A stretch of 64,000 nucleotides of DNA from Staphylococcus haemolyticus. Lineage in GTDB: Bacteria; Bacillota; Bacilli; Staphylococcales; Staphylococcaceae. The notes under the pieces are model-generated. The model searched no databases. It worked only from the letters and a program-made list of their open reading frames with translations, and was not told the DNA's origin. How positions within the stretch are numbered: position 1 is the first letter of the stretch; the number at the start of each line of letters is the position of its first letter. This document shows, piece by piece, positions 47,049 through 56,900 of this stretch. Where the stretch lies: positions 124,001 through 188,000 of the forward strand of contig NZ_CP035291.1 of the NCBI RefSeq assembly GCF_006094395.1, written 5' to 3'. The translations under genes were made by a program, and so were the position numbers.

Positions 47049-47064
47049 ATAAAAGCGCTTACAC
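47049..47064. promoter_or_regulatory. cre-like site upstream of second acoL
   Basis: ATAAAAGCGCTTACAC matches cre at 14 of 16 positions; about 78 bases before the gene. Confidence 0.55.
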
Positions 47065-47141
47065 ATTAAACAAGTGGTTATGTTCATAACAAAGGTTATT
47101 AAGGGATGAAAACAACTTCAAAGGTGAAAGGGGTACAAATG

Positions 47142-48503
47142 ATGTCTAAATCGTATGATTTGATCGTTATTGGAGCAGGACCTGGAGGTTATGTCGCAGC
47201 AATTCGAGCAGCACAACTAGGCAAAAATGTAGCGATTGTTGAGAAACAGCACGTTGGTGGTGTATGCCTCAATGTAGGTTGTATACCGTCGAAGATATTT
47301 TTAGAATATGGTGCTAAAGTGAGAGATATTAATTCTGCAAACAATTGGGGAATTAAAACGAATCACATAGACATTGATGTAACTAGTCTCGTACAACGTA
47401 AAGATCAAGTGGTTAAGACAGTGACGGATGATGTTCGAGACGCATTAAGACAACACAACGTTGATTTTATTGAAGGGGAAGCAGAAGTATTAGAAGGATT
47501 AAAAGTTCAAGTCGATCAAACTATTTATACCGCGAAAGATATTATTTTAGCGACAGGAACAAAGCCATTCGTACCACCAATCGAAGGGCTAGACAAAGCG
47601 CACTTTGAAACAGCTGATACGTTTTTCGACATGGAACAACTGCCGAAACAGCTTGTGATTATTGGTGGGGGCGTTATTGCCTCGGAAATAGCCTCATCAA
47701 TGGCTGATTTAGACGTAGATGTTACGATTTTGGAAAAGGGCGATAGCATCCTATCTAGTGAAATTAAAGAAATACGTGACCATCTATCAACCTATTTGAA
47801 ACAACAAGGTGTTAACATCATCACCAATTCAGAAACTAAGAAAGTAAATGCAAAGACTTTGGAAATTGGTGGAAAAGATGGTCCTAAGGAAATACCATAC
47901 GAGACATTACTCTTTGCGACAGGACGACAACCTAATGTTCATGTAGCTAAGGCACTTAATTTAGAACAAAATGGCAAATGTTTACAAGTTAATGAACATT
48001 ATGAAACTAGTTACGCACACGTCTATGCGATTGGTGATTTAGTGCCAGGCTATCAGTTAGCACATACTGCAAGTGCACACGGTAAATATGTGGCAGAATA
48101 TATTGCAGGCAAACAACTAGAGACGATTAATCAAGAGGATATACCAAGATGTATTTATACAAGATTGGAATCTGCGTCAGTAGGTTTATCAGAATTACAA
48201 GCACAAGAAGCGGGTTATGAGGTTGAAGTGACGACTGCACCTTTTCAGAAGAATCCTAAAGCAATCTTAAAAGGTGAAACACAAGGAATGGTTAAAATAG
48301 TAGCGAATAAGCAGGATGGTAAGATTTTAGGTGGGTTTGTCGTTGGACCTCATGCGACAGATTTAATTAGTGAAATCTTAGGCATTAAGGTTTCGGGCGG
48401 TACATTAAACGATATTTCTCGAATTATACAACCACATCCTTCACTATCGGAAGTGATTGGTGAAAGTACAGATGCATCTTTTGGAAAAGCAATATATCAA
48501 TAA
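47142..48503 (+). CDS. Dihydrolipoyl dehydrogenase, second E3 paralogue
   Basis: 453 residues from ATG 47142 (AAAGGGG 8 bases upstream; ATG 47139 also possible). Clear paralogue of the protein at 42149 along its whole length: YDLIVIGAGPGGYVAAIRAA, GGVCLNVGCIPSK, VIIGGGVIASEIASSMADLD, HVYAIGDLVPGYQLAHTASA and HPSLSEVIGEST. All catalytic parts are present, so both copies should be active. It has its own cre-like site and terminators and lies outside the acoABC transcript. Confidence 0.85.
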   Translation: MSKSYDLIVIGAGPGGYVAAIRAAQLGKNVAIVEKQHVGGVCLNVGCIPSKIFLEYGAKVRDINSANNWGIKTNHIDIDVTSLVQRKDQVVKTVTDDVRDALRQHNVDFIEGEAEVLEGLKVQVDQTIYTAKDIILATGTKPFVPPIEGLDKAHFETADTFFDMEQLPKQLVIIGGGVIASEIASSMADLDVDVTILEKGDSILSSEIKEIRDHLSTYLKQQGVNIITNSETKKVNAKTLEIGGKDGPKEIPYETLLFATGRQPNVHVAKALNLEQNGKCLQVNEHYETSYAHVYAIGDLVPGYQLAHTASAHGKYVAEYIAGKQLETINQEDIPRCIYTRLESASVGLSELQAQEAGYEVEVTTAPFQKNPKAILKGETQGMVKIVANKQDGKILGGFVVGPHATDLISEILGIKVSGGTLNDISRIIQPHPSLSEVIGESTDASFGKAIYQ

Positions 48504-48627
48504 GTAAGATCGATTATGATCTTTTAAAGTCTTAGTAAAATACATTGATAATCTATACCTTTTAACACATTAGCGATTTGATTATAAATTATACAAAACG
48601 AATTATAATATATAAGTTACTAGCATG

Positions 48628-48666
48628 AAAAATCCCCCAGGCGCGTCAAAGTTGCTGGGGGTTTTA
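48628..48666. terminator. Strong terminator upstream of padR-type gene
   Basis: Arms AAAATCCCCCAG / CTGGGGGTTTT; symmetric A and T tails allow both directions. Confidence 0.88.
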
Positions 48667-48721
48667 ATGTGTCATTTATGTAACTCGTTAATTAACGTAG
48701 CGATTAAACCATTAAGTAACT

Positions 48722-48787
48722 ACTATCTTTTATAGTAAGATAGTTGACTTATTTATTAAAATACACTATCTTATATTATAAGATAGT
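48722..48787. promoter_or_regulatory. PadR promoter with two palindromic operators
   Basis: Operator 1: ACTATCTT / AAGATAGT (48722-48744). Operator 2: ACTATCTTATA / TATAAGATAGT, perfect 11-base arms around one T (48765-48787). Between them a -35 TTGACT (48744-48749) and, 17 bases on, TATCTT (48767-48772) inside operator 2. Bound regulator would cover both promoter boxes, so autorepression is expected. Confidence 0.8.
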
Positions 48788-48804
48788 TAATAAAAGGTGA
48801 TGAC

Positions 48805-49143
48805 ATGTCAGTATCTAATCAAATGATGAAGGGGCTTTTAGATGGTGCAATACTTGGACTTATAGCTAAGGGCGAGACGTATGGCTATGAAATTTTAGAG
48901 AAATTAAAAGAAAACCAATTTCCTGAAATTAGCGATGGTAGTATTTATCCTGTATTGCTTAGGTTAAGCAAGAAAGGCTATGTTCACACAACCACGCGCA
49001 AATCGGATAACGGTGGACCTAAGCGGAAGTATTATACGATTTCTGAAAGAGGACAAGAAGAGTTAGAACGATTCAAAGAGAAATGGAGTTATCTTAACTC
49101 AGGAATGAATAACTTATTCGGGAGTGATGAATATGATGACTAA
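48805..49143 (+). CDS. PadR-family transcriptional regulator
   Basis: 112 residues, subfamily-2 size. Winged helix: KGLLDGAILGLIAKGETYGYE, ISDGSIYPVLLRLSKKGYV and RKYYTISERGQEELERF, all diagnostic of PadR. Binds the two ACTATCTT palindromes just upstream, by inference. Its 3' end overlaps the next gene, a typical PadR partner membrane protein, so the pair is one unit. AAAGGTGATG precedes the ATG. Confidence 0.87.
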   Translation: MSVSNQMMKGLLDGAILGLIAKGETYGYEILEKLKENQFPEISDGSIYPVLLRLSKKGYVHTTTRKSDNGGPKRKYYTISERGQEELERFKEKWSYLNSGMNNLFGSDEYDD

Positions 49144-49906
49144 AGAACAAGAGGACTATATATTTAAATTAAAGGCAGAATTAATGTTTAGAGGTAAGGA
49201 TGAAGATGAAGTACACGCTATTGGAGATGAATTGCAAGATCACTTTGAAATGGTAGAAGCGAATGGTGATGATGTTAGTAATATTTTAAACACACCAGTT
49301 AAAGATTATGCCGACAACTTTTCTAAAGAAATGAGTTTTACCAAAGGGTTACCTAAATATTTAACGTACTTCGTACTCTTTATGTTTGCGATATTCACAA
49401 TTCCAGATTTCTTTGAAAATGAATTTACGATCACATTAGGATATATTTTAAATACAATCTTTATCTTCGTAATAAGTGTTGTCGTGCCATTATTTTTAAT
49501 AAAAAAAGCTATTATGAAATATGGCGATGCTAAACGTGTGTATGTCTATGCATTCATAGGGGGAGTAGTTCTTTTCTCACTGATGGTTTTAAGTACGTTT
49601 ATTGCTAAAAGATATCCAATATATACACTTGTGACACTAAATCAAACCCAAAGCATCATTACTGGGCTCATATTATTAGCAATCGTCATGTTACTATGTT
49701 TCATAGTTAAACAAAAACTATTTGCACTTGTATTATTTATCGTTTGCTTACCTAATATAATAGGACAAATCTTTAAAGCACATAGCCATTCTAACGAGCA
49801 ATTTTTAACAATATCACTTGTACTTTACATCGTGTTGATTATTGGAATGAACATCGCATTCTTCGGTCATGCTTATTATACAAATCGAAAAAAGAAAAAG
49901 CGTTAG
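49133..49906 (+). CDS. PadR-linked membrane protein with HAAS-like N-terminal domain
   Basis: 257 residues from ATG 49133 (GGGAG 8 bases before). Residues about 1-65 are an acidic helical domain (KEQEDYIFKLKAELMFRGK, VHAIGDELQDHFEMVEANG) of the kind found next to PadR regulators (HAAS/DUF1129-like); residues about 70-250 hold six or seven membrane spans. Overlaps padR by 11 bases. Probably works with PadR in sensing membrane stress; function not established. Confidence 0.75.
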   Translation: MMTKEQEDYIFKLKAELMFRGKDEDEVHAIGDELQDHFEMVEANGDDVSNILNTPVKDYADNFSKEMSFTKGLPKYLTYFVLFMFAIFTIPDFFENEFTITLGYILNTIFIFVISVVVPLFLIKKAIMKYGDAKRVYVYAFIGGVVLFSLMVLSTFIAKRYPIYTLVTLNQTQSIITGLILLAIVMLLCFIVKQKLFALVLFIVCLPNIIGQIFKAHSHSNEQFLTISLVLYIVLIIGMNIAFFGHAYYTNRKKKKR

Positions 49907-50293
49907 TTAGAGGAAAGTTTAAAATACGAACTATTATATTACGAAACGAAAATAGAAATAATATAACCTTTAATATAAATATTAACTAAGAGCTAAATCA
50001 CGTCTTACTGAAACTTTGAATGAGATTTAACTTTTTATTGAAAATCAATTAGCTAAAAAATAGTTAGGAGATGGAACCAAAACAATATAAAACATTATGT
50101 AAACTTAATATATACTAATTTAAAGTTAGATAGCAAAAAACTTATACCTTTCTTTCAATTAAAATATATACGTTTCTACAATTTGAATTTTTGAAGTTAA
50201 ATTAAAATCACATATTTTTATGACATATTTTATTATAAATCCATGTATAATTATATTATGTTACTAATTTAATATCTAATAGAGGATTATAAT
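49907..50293. other. AT-rich intergenic region, no gene seen
   Basis: About 390 very AT-rich bases between the PadR partner gene and a small broken ORF. No ORF with a ribosome site, no clear terminator and no tRNA fold. Base composition is visibly more AT than the flanking genes, which fits a rearrangement scar. Confidence 0.45.
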
Positions 50294-50521
50294 ATGACTG
50301 ATTAAAAAGAAAAAGTTAATACATTAATATGTATATTAAAAGAAGAAAATAAGTTTATTAGAGAAAAAGTATTATTGCTTAGCAATATAGAAGAATTAAA
50401 GATATTAAACATTAATAGATTGAGTAGCAGCCAAGAAAATATAAATAACCACATAATAAAATTGAGTAATTTAGAATTAGACAAAGAATACAATTCAAAT
50501 TTTAAAAATTACATAAGTTAA
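50294..50521 (+). pseudogene. Small coiled-coil ORF interrupted by a stop at codon 4
   Basis: ATG at 50294 with AGAGGA 8 bases upstream reads MTD, then TAA (50303), then stays open for 71 codons (KEKVNTLICILKEENKF ... NSNFKNYIS) to TAA at 50519-50521. The rest is Lys/Glu/Asn-rich and helical, with no other good start. Looks like a recently inactivated small gene. Its 3' end overlaps the truncated end of the mannitol PTS gene on the other strand, so it marks the junction of a rearrangement. Family not recognised. Confidence 0.5.
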
Positions 50522-51550
50522 TTTCATAATTAATGTTGCAACTACGAATGAAATAAGTGCTGCTAAGAATACGCCTAATACCATGTGTAAGAATTCACCT
50601 TTAGGTGCATTTAAACAATACACGATGAATGAACCTGGTGAAGCTGGACTCTTGAATCCGAAACCAGTTGCTTGGTAAGTTGCTACGCCAGTCATACCAC
50701 CTAAAATAACAGCGATGAATAATAATGGACGCATTAATACATATGGGAAGTAAATTTCATGAATACCACCGAAGAAGTGGATGATACCTGCACCATATGA
50801 AGTTGCTTTCGCTGTGCCTTTACCGAAGATCATGTACGCTAATAAGATACCGATACCTGGTCCAGGGTTTGATTCGATTGCGAATAAAATTGATTGACCT
50901 GCACTTGCTGCTTGGTCAGTACCAAGAGGTGTGAATACACCATGGTTAATCGCGTTGTTAAGGAATAAAATTTTAGCTGGTTCTACGATGATACTTACGA
51001 TTGGTAATAAGTGTAAGTGTACTAAGAATTCAACTGCTACAGATAAGATGTGCATGATGAATTGCATAATTGGCGCCAATAGTTTGAAGCCAAGGATTGT
51101 CATAATGAATGCTAGAATACCTGCTGAGAAGTTGTTGAATAACATTTCAAAGCCTTGTGGTGTTCTAGGTTGTAAGAATTGGTCAACTTTCTTCATTAAC
51201 CAACCAACAAGTGGTCCCATAATCATTGCACCAAGTAACATTGGTGTATCTGGTAATGCAACAATAACCCCCATAGTTGCTGTCGCTGCAACGATACCAC
51301 CACGTAAGTCGTGAATTAAACGACCACCACTAAATGCGATAAGTAATGGAATTAAGTACGTGATTATTGGTCCTGCTAATTGAGATAATTCTTTGTTAGG
51401 ATACCAACCATTATCAATGAAAATCGCAGCAATAAAGCCCCATGCGATAAAAGCACCGATGTTTGGCATAATCATACTACTAAGGAATGAACCAAACGCT
51501 TGAACTTTACGGCCGAGACCTTTTTTCTCTTGTGTCTCTGTTTGAGCCAT
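50495..51550 (-). pseudogene. mtlA: Mannitol PTS gene truncated after the IIC domain
   Basis: 351 residues. Matches the mannitol-specific EIIC membrane domain from the start (KVQAFGSFLSSMIMPNIGAF) through GAGIIHFFGGIHEIYFPYVL and FGFKSPASPGSFIVYCLNAP up to AATLIMKLT, where full-length MtlA (about 510 residues) goes on through a linker to the IIB domain with its phosphocysteine. Here eight foreign residues and a stop follow. Without IIB it cannot phosphorylate mannitol unless another IIB serves it. AGAGGTG precedes the ATG, and the promoter region keeps a cre-like site and a palindrome. A genuine free-standing IIC gene is the alternative. Confidence 0.75.
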
Positions 51551-51600
51551 AACTACACCTCTTTTTTTATTCTGATTTGATAATTCAATTGTAATGGCAC

Positions 51601-51616
51601 AAGAAAGCGTCTACAA
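51601..51616. promoter_or_regulatory. cre-like site upstream of truncated mtlA
   Basis: AAGAAAGCGTCTACAA matches cre at 14 of 16 positions and lies about 50 bases upstream of the mtlA start. Confidence 0.5.
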
Positions 51617-51634
51617 CACAAAGAAAATGCGACT

Positions 51635-51655
51635 TTGTCACAGTAATTGTGACAA
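51635..51655. promoter_or_regulatory. Palindrome upstream of truncated mtlA, candidate MtlR operator
   Basis: Arms TTGTCACA and TGTGACAA separated by GTAAT; a further half-site GTGTGACAA follows at about 51659. MtlR operators of Firmicutes have TTGTCA half-sites, so this is consistent with mannitol control. Inference from position and half-site. Confidence 0.5.
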
Positions 51656-51885
51656 CGGTGTGACAAGGTCATGGAGAGAGTCGCGGAACTATATCAAAGT
51701 CCAATGTAAGAACCTTCTACTTATGATAATTATGTGAGAAATTCCATTGAAAATGTTTGAATATGGCAATGAAAAAATGTCATTAGTTATATTTTAAATG
51801 CGCAATAAGTTATTACTTATTTAAAGATTAAATGATAGGAAACAGGTTATAGAACAAGTAAGAAACAATATAAGGAGTGTTGTTT

Positions 51886-52101
51886 ATGACTGGAAATACA
51901 GGAAACGGATGTGTGAAATGTGGACATACGGAAGTGGAAGAGGGAACATTATCAGCAACAGGATCTGGACTATCTAAGATGTTTGATGTGCAGCATAACA
52001 ACTTTAAAACAATAACTTGTAAAAATTGTGGCTATACAGAATTTTATAAAACAAATAATAATAGAACGAGTGATATTGTCGATTTATTCTTTGGTGGATA
52101 A
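51886..52101 (+). CDS. Small zinc-ribbon protein (YpzJ/COG3478 type)
   Basis: 71 residues from ATG 51886 (AAGGAGTG 6 bases before). Two CxxC knuckles: GCVKCGHTEVEEG and TITCKNCGYTEFYK, the layout of the YpzJ-like nucleic-acid-binding zinc ribbons. Acts alone in the cytoplasm; role unknown. Followed by its own terminator. Confidence 0.75.
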   Translation: MTGNTGNGCVKCGHTEVEEGTLSATGSGLSKMFDVQHNNFKTITCKNCGYTEFYKTNNNRTSDIVDLFFGG

Positions 52102-52122
52102 TTGAATATCAATATTTATGTC

Positions 52123-52157
52123 AGAATCAGCGACTTTCTAGGCGCTGGTTCTTTTTT
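52123..52157 (+). terminator. Terminator after zinc-ribbon gene
   Basis: Arms AGAATCAGCG / CGCTGGTTCT, then six T. Confidence 0.85.
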
Positions 52158-52348
52158 GTTTGGTAAAAGGGAGACTTCGGGTTGTGTGATGTTAGAGGTG
52201 CGGATGTCTAAATTCAAATAAATTCAACCTAAATTACTAAGAATTTGAATAATTTGAGCAGTTTATATACCTAACTTTCTTAACTATTGGTACCATAGTT
52301 TTATTAATTAAAACATATTTCCAGGGTTATATCGTTAGGAGGGTTAGG

Positions 52349-53254
52349 ATGAATTCCAATACTGAATTTAAAAAAGGGATTCTATATGCGTTAGGTGCTT
52401 ATGTATTATGGGGTATCTTGCCAATTTATTGGAAATTAATTGGTGGCGTTAGTGCATTTGAAATCTTAGCTTACCGCATTGTATTATCTATGATCTTTAT
52501 GATACTAATGATCGTAGTTTTAAAGAAATCACAAACGTTCAAACGTGATTTAAAACATTTATTCTCACATCCAATTGAACTAATCGTCATTATTATTGCT
52601 GGTTATGTGATCACAATTAACTGGGGAACGTTCATCTGGGCTGTGTCAAATGGACACGTACTTCAATCTAGTTTAGGTTATTATATTAACCCATTAGTAA
52701 GTATATTATTAGCGTTCATCTTCCTAAAAGAAAGATTCAATAAATTTGAAACGTTAGCAATCATCTTTGCGACAATCGGAGTTCTGTATATGACGATTCG
52801 CGTTGGAGAATTCCCAGTCATCTCATTAATGTTAGCATTCTCATTCGGTATTTATGGCTTGTTGAAGAAGATTGTTAAAATTGAAGCCATAAGCAGTATC
52901 GCGATTGAATGTATCGTTACAGCGCCAGCCGGATTAATATATATGATCTATTTATGGAACACTGGAACATCATCAGTAGGTTTGAATATGGACACATTCT
53001 GGTTGATGTTCTCAGGTGCAGTAACTGCCATTCCATTAATCTTATTCTCAGCCGGTGCCAAACGTATTCCGTTATCTCTAACAGGATTCATTCAATACGT
53101 TGGTCCAACAATCATGTTCTTTTTAGGCATTTTCGCATTTAAAGAACATTTTGATGCGCAGCAACTTGTTACGTTCGCGCTCATTTGGATTGGTATTGTA
53201 TTGTACAGTATTTCTCAATACGTGAAAATGAAACGTAACCCTAGACCTGAATAA
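52349..53254 (+). CDS. rarD: RarD-type EamA-family transporter
   Basis: 301 residues with ten membrane spans in two EamA repeats. RarD blocks: GILYALGAYVLWGILPIYWK, LAYRIVLSMIFMILMI, NWGTFIWAVSNGHVLQSSLG, YYINPLVSILLAFIFLKERF and ALIWIGIVLYSIS. E. coli RarD gave its name through chloramphenicol sensitivity, but the transported molecule is unknown. AGGAGGG precedes the ATG. Confidence 0.85.
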   Translation: MNSNTEFKKGILYALGAYVLWGILPIYWKLIGGVSAFEILAYRIVLSMIFMILMIVVLKKSQTFKRDLKHLFSHPIELIVIIIAGYVITINWGTFIWAVSNGHVLQSSLGYYINPLVSILLAFIFLKERFNKFETLAIIFATIGVLYMTIRVGEFPVISLMLAFSFGIYGLLKKIVKIEAISSIAIECIVTAPAGLIYMIYLWNTGTSSVGLNMDTFWLMFSGAVTAIPLILFSAGAKRIPLSLTGFIQYVGPTIMFFLGIFAFKEHFDAQQLVTFALIWIGIVLYSISQYVKMKRNPRPE

Positions 53255-53265
53255 TTTACAATAAG

Positions 53266-53470
53266 GCTTGGGACATAAATAATATAATGATGCTATTTTG
53301 CAAATTAGCAGTAGCTGACTGAACTGAGAAGGCGCCTAAATTAAGCTTTTCTCAGTTCTAGTCATCCTTGCGGGCGGGGCCCCCAGCAAAGAGAATTTCA
53401 TCAAGAAATTCTACAAGCAAAGCAAGCTGGGAGTGGACGACGAATTCAATATGAATTCTGTTCAGCTCCC
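53266..53470. repeat. STAR-like intergenic repeat, left copy (inverted relative to 57221-57425)
   Basis: About 205 bases from GGGACATAAATAATAT to CAGCTCCC. Nearly the reverse complement of the copy at 57221-57425 over most of its length, including ATGCTATTTTGCAAATT, GTAGCTGACTGAACTGA and the GC-rich core GCGGGGCCCCC. The core resembles the STAR motif of staphylococci (consensus T-D-TGTTGKGGCCCM on the other strand), here with TTTGCTGGGGGCCCC. Non-coding. Confidence 0.85.
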
Positions 53471-53542
53471 TTTTTTCTGAATAAAAATTAATAATCTTCA
53501 AAACTTAGTTATGTATAAGTGAGATTAATTAAACTGTTTGAT

Positions 53543-53731
53543 TCATTCAATTGCCTCTTCTATTGGATAAATATTTCCATCTTTATCTTTATACATGCCC
53601 ATTTCATTCAATTTATCATCTTCAGATTCAATGTTTGTTAAGTAAAAATGGTGATCTTTCTTAAGTTGTCTATATTTAAAGAAAAACATTAAACATAAGA
53701 CACTGTTGAAAACTAAAATTAACTTTTTCAC
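53543..53731 (-). CDS. Small single-span membrane protein, 62 residues
   Basis: Starts at GTG 53731 with AAAGGGGG 8 bases upstream on the reverse strand. MKKLILVFNSVLCLMFFFKY is a signal-anchor-like N-terminus, followed by a charged tail with an EDDKLNEMGMYKDKDGNIYP segment. No known family. The clear ribosome site supports a real gene. It lies inside the segment bounded by the two inverted repeats. Confidence 0.55.
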   Translation of the reverse strand: MKKLILVFNSVLCLMFFFKYRQLKKDHHFYLTNIESEDDKLNEMGMYKDKDGNIYPIEEAIE

Positions 53732-53977
53732 TTTATTAACCCCCTTTAAATTGTAGTAAATATAAAAATTTATATTTATAAAAATAACGAAATTAATTAC
53801 ATATATTATGATATAATAATGAATGATTTATATATTATAGTTACTATTCAATATTACATTTGTATTGTAACGCATATAACTGTTCGAAAGTAGATATATT
53901 TTACAATAATTAAAAAAATAATAGAAACTCATAGTAATATTATGATAATTTGACTTTAGTTGAAAGAAGGGGTTTAA

Positions 53978-56900
53978 TTGCAAATTATTAAACAAGATGG
54001 ATCCATACTACATATCTATTTTGAGAATCCTATTAATAAGATTGAAAAACTTTACATAAAGAATGAATTTAATTCACTCACGCTAGAGAAGACTAATGGG
54101 GATTTACATTTTAAAATAGACTTAGTAGAAGTTGCTAAGCAATTTATTCAGTATGAAAATAAGAAAATATACATAATAGTGGAAGAGTCAACGCCAATTT
54201 TGACAACTCAAAGTAACTTGAAAGTTACAAATAGCCAATCTGAAGTTTCAGGTTTGACTGAAGTGCTCATTGATGACAGTGAGAACATCAAAATACAACC
54301 CTATATCACTCGAAATGGTTATTTACATTTATCATTGGATGATGTGGATTTAAATAAAACATATTTTTCAAGAAGACATATTGATACGCTTAAAATAAAC
54401 AATAGCGAAGCGATTATAGAAGGCCAGTTTGCAACGCTAAATTCGACATTAAAAGATGTGCAACTACTAATAAAAACGAGATTAACTGACAGAGAAAAGT
54501 TCGTAAATATTAATCTTGAAGAAATTGGAAAGACGAAAAATGCATCGACTTATAATTTTTCGGTAGATATCTACAAAGATTTGATAGAATTCATGAAGTA
54601 TGAATATAAAAATGAAGATATTATAGATATTTACTTAAGTATTAAAGTACTAGAATCATCGGAGAATTTAAGAATAAAAATCGGAAATCCTAGAATAATG
54701 GCGGAAAAGCTATTAAAGGGTGAAATAATCACTGAGTTTAACGGGAATATAGTGTCACTTACACCTTATTTCACGATGAAAGGTCGTAATTTATCTTTTA
54801 GAATTAATACGTATGACATCGATAGTTACTTAACATATGTGGATGAGTTAAAAAGACCAAAACGTCCCAACTTCTTAAAAAAGGAAAATCAAAAGATTTG
54901 GGTAATTGGTGAAAAATCATATAAAGCTCAGGACAATGGTTATCACTTCTTTAAATATATGAGAACATATCACCCAGATAAACCTGTTTATTATATTATT
55001 GAAAAAGACTCTAAAGAAGCTGAAAATGTTTTGCCTTTCGGAAATGTCATATTCTATAATTCAGCGGAACATTTCAAAATTATGATTAAAGCAGATTACA
55101 TTTGTACTACGCATCATCCGGAATTAATTTATCCTACAACGAGTGACATTTATACACGTAAAATAAAAGCCGTTAAAGTATTTTTACAGCACGGGGTTTT
55201 AGGTACAAAAAACTTAAGCAACATCAATGGTAACCAGTTAAAAGATTTTAATGTTGATTTATTTATCACGAGTTCTAGCAGAGAGAAAGAAATCGTTGTA
55301 AGAGATTTGAATTTCTTCAGTAATCAAGTTGCTGTTACAGGATTAGCAAGATTTGATGAATTGTTTAATCCTAATGTAGAAGTTAAAAATCAAATCTTAA
55401 TTATTCCAACATGGAGAGATTGGTTAACGAGTATTGATCGATTACAAACATCGGAATATTTAAAACGAATGAACGATTTGCTTCATAGTCAGAAATTAAA
55501 AGAAATAGCTAACAAAGGTACGGACATTATTTTTTGTTTACACCCTAATATGCAACCTTTTATTGATTATTTTGATGTGCCAAGCTATGTTACGAGTATT
55601 AAGCAAGGGGATATAGATGTTCAGAAATTGATAAAAGAAAGTAAATTAATGATTACGGATTATTCAAGTGTTGCCTTTGATTTTAGTTTTTTAAATAAAC
55701 CAGTCATCTATTATCAATTTGATAGAAATGAATTTTTAGGAAAAGAAGCGTCACATATTGATATAGAAAAAGAATTACCGGGAATCATTGTTAATGCTCA
55801 AGATAAATTAGAAAGAGAACTGGATAATATACAAAAGAAACAATTTAAAATCGATGAGGCATTAGAGAAACGTATTGATCGATTTATTGCGTATAAAGAT
55901 CGAAACAATTGTGAGCGAATATTTGATGCAATTACTAACTTTAGAGAGACGAGTAAAGTGAAAAGTAAAATTAAGTATAATATTCTTTCGCAACATGCAG
56001 TTAATCGTTTTAGAAAAGATAAAAAATACTTTAAAGTAATGGAAAAATTTAACACGGGATTAACACGTTTATTACCTGTGAAGAAAGATTTAATTGTGTT
56101 TGAAAGTAATGTAGGGAAATTAGTGGGTGATAGTCCGAAATTTATATACGATGAATTAAAGAAATATAATAAGAAATATCAAATCGTTTGGGCTACTAAT
56201 ACGCTTTATCCATTCAATGATCCGAATGTGAAAACAGTTAAGAGATTGTCACCGGAATATTTTTATTACTTATCTAGAGCGAAATATTGGATAAACAATC
56301 AAAACTTCCCACACTATCTTAGAAAACATAAAGATACGATTTATATACAAACTTGGCATGGAACACCGTTGAAAAAAATGTTAAATGATGTTGAAACATT
56401 CCAAGGACGAGATGCAAATTATAAAAATAGAGTGAATCAAGCCATTAAAAATTGGGATTATTTAATTTCTCCAAGTCCTTATGCAAGCGCGTGCTTTAAA
56501 ACAGCATTCGATTTCAAAAAAGAAATTCTTGAGGTAGGTTACCCAAGAAATGATGTTTTTTATAATGTGGAAAACACTGACATGACAGAGAAGAAAAAAT
56601 TAATCAAGCAAAAACTAGGTATTGAAGGTAATAAAAAAATCATTTTATACGCACCGACTTTTAGAGATGACGAAATTAATAAAGCCAAAAAACACATCAT
56701 CAATCTAAAACTTGACTTACCAAGATTGAAGGAAAGTATTGGAGATGAATATATTCTCATTTTACGCCCACATATTATTATTAGTAATGCGTTAAATTTA
56801 AGTGAATCGCTAAAAGATTTTGTCGTCGATGGTACCAAATATCCAGAAATTAGTGATCTGTATTTAATTTCAGATATATGCATCACAGACTATTCGTCAG

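Larger units (their letters stand above)
48504..48804. other. Intergenic region between second acoL and padR-type gene
   Basis: About 300 bases. Holds a small stem AAGATC / GATCTT just after the acoL stop, a strong terminator at 48628-48666, and the operator/promoter region of the PadR gene from 48722. No ORF with a ribosome site is seen between. Confidence 0.6.
51551..51885. other. Divergent regulatory region of truncated mtlA and zinc-ribbon gene
   Basis: 335 bases. Contains the cre-like site at 51601-51616 and the palindrome at 51635-51655 for mtlA; the right half is AT-rich promoter sequence for the gene at 51886. No ORF seen. Confidence 0.6.
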
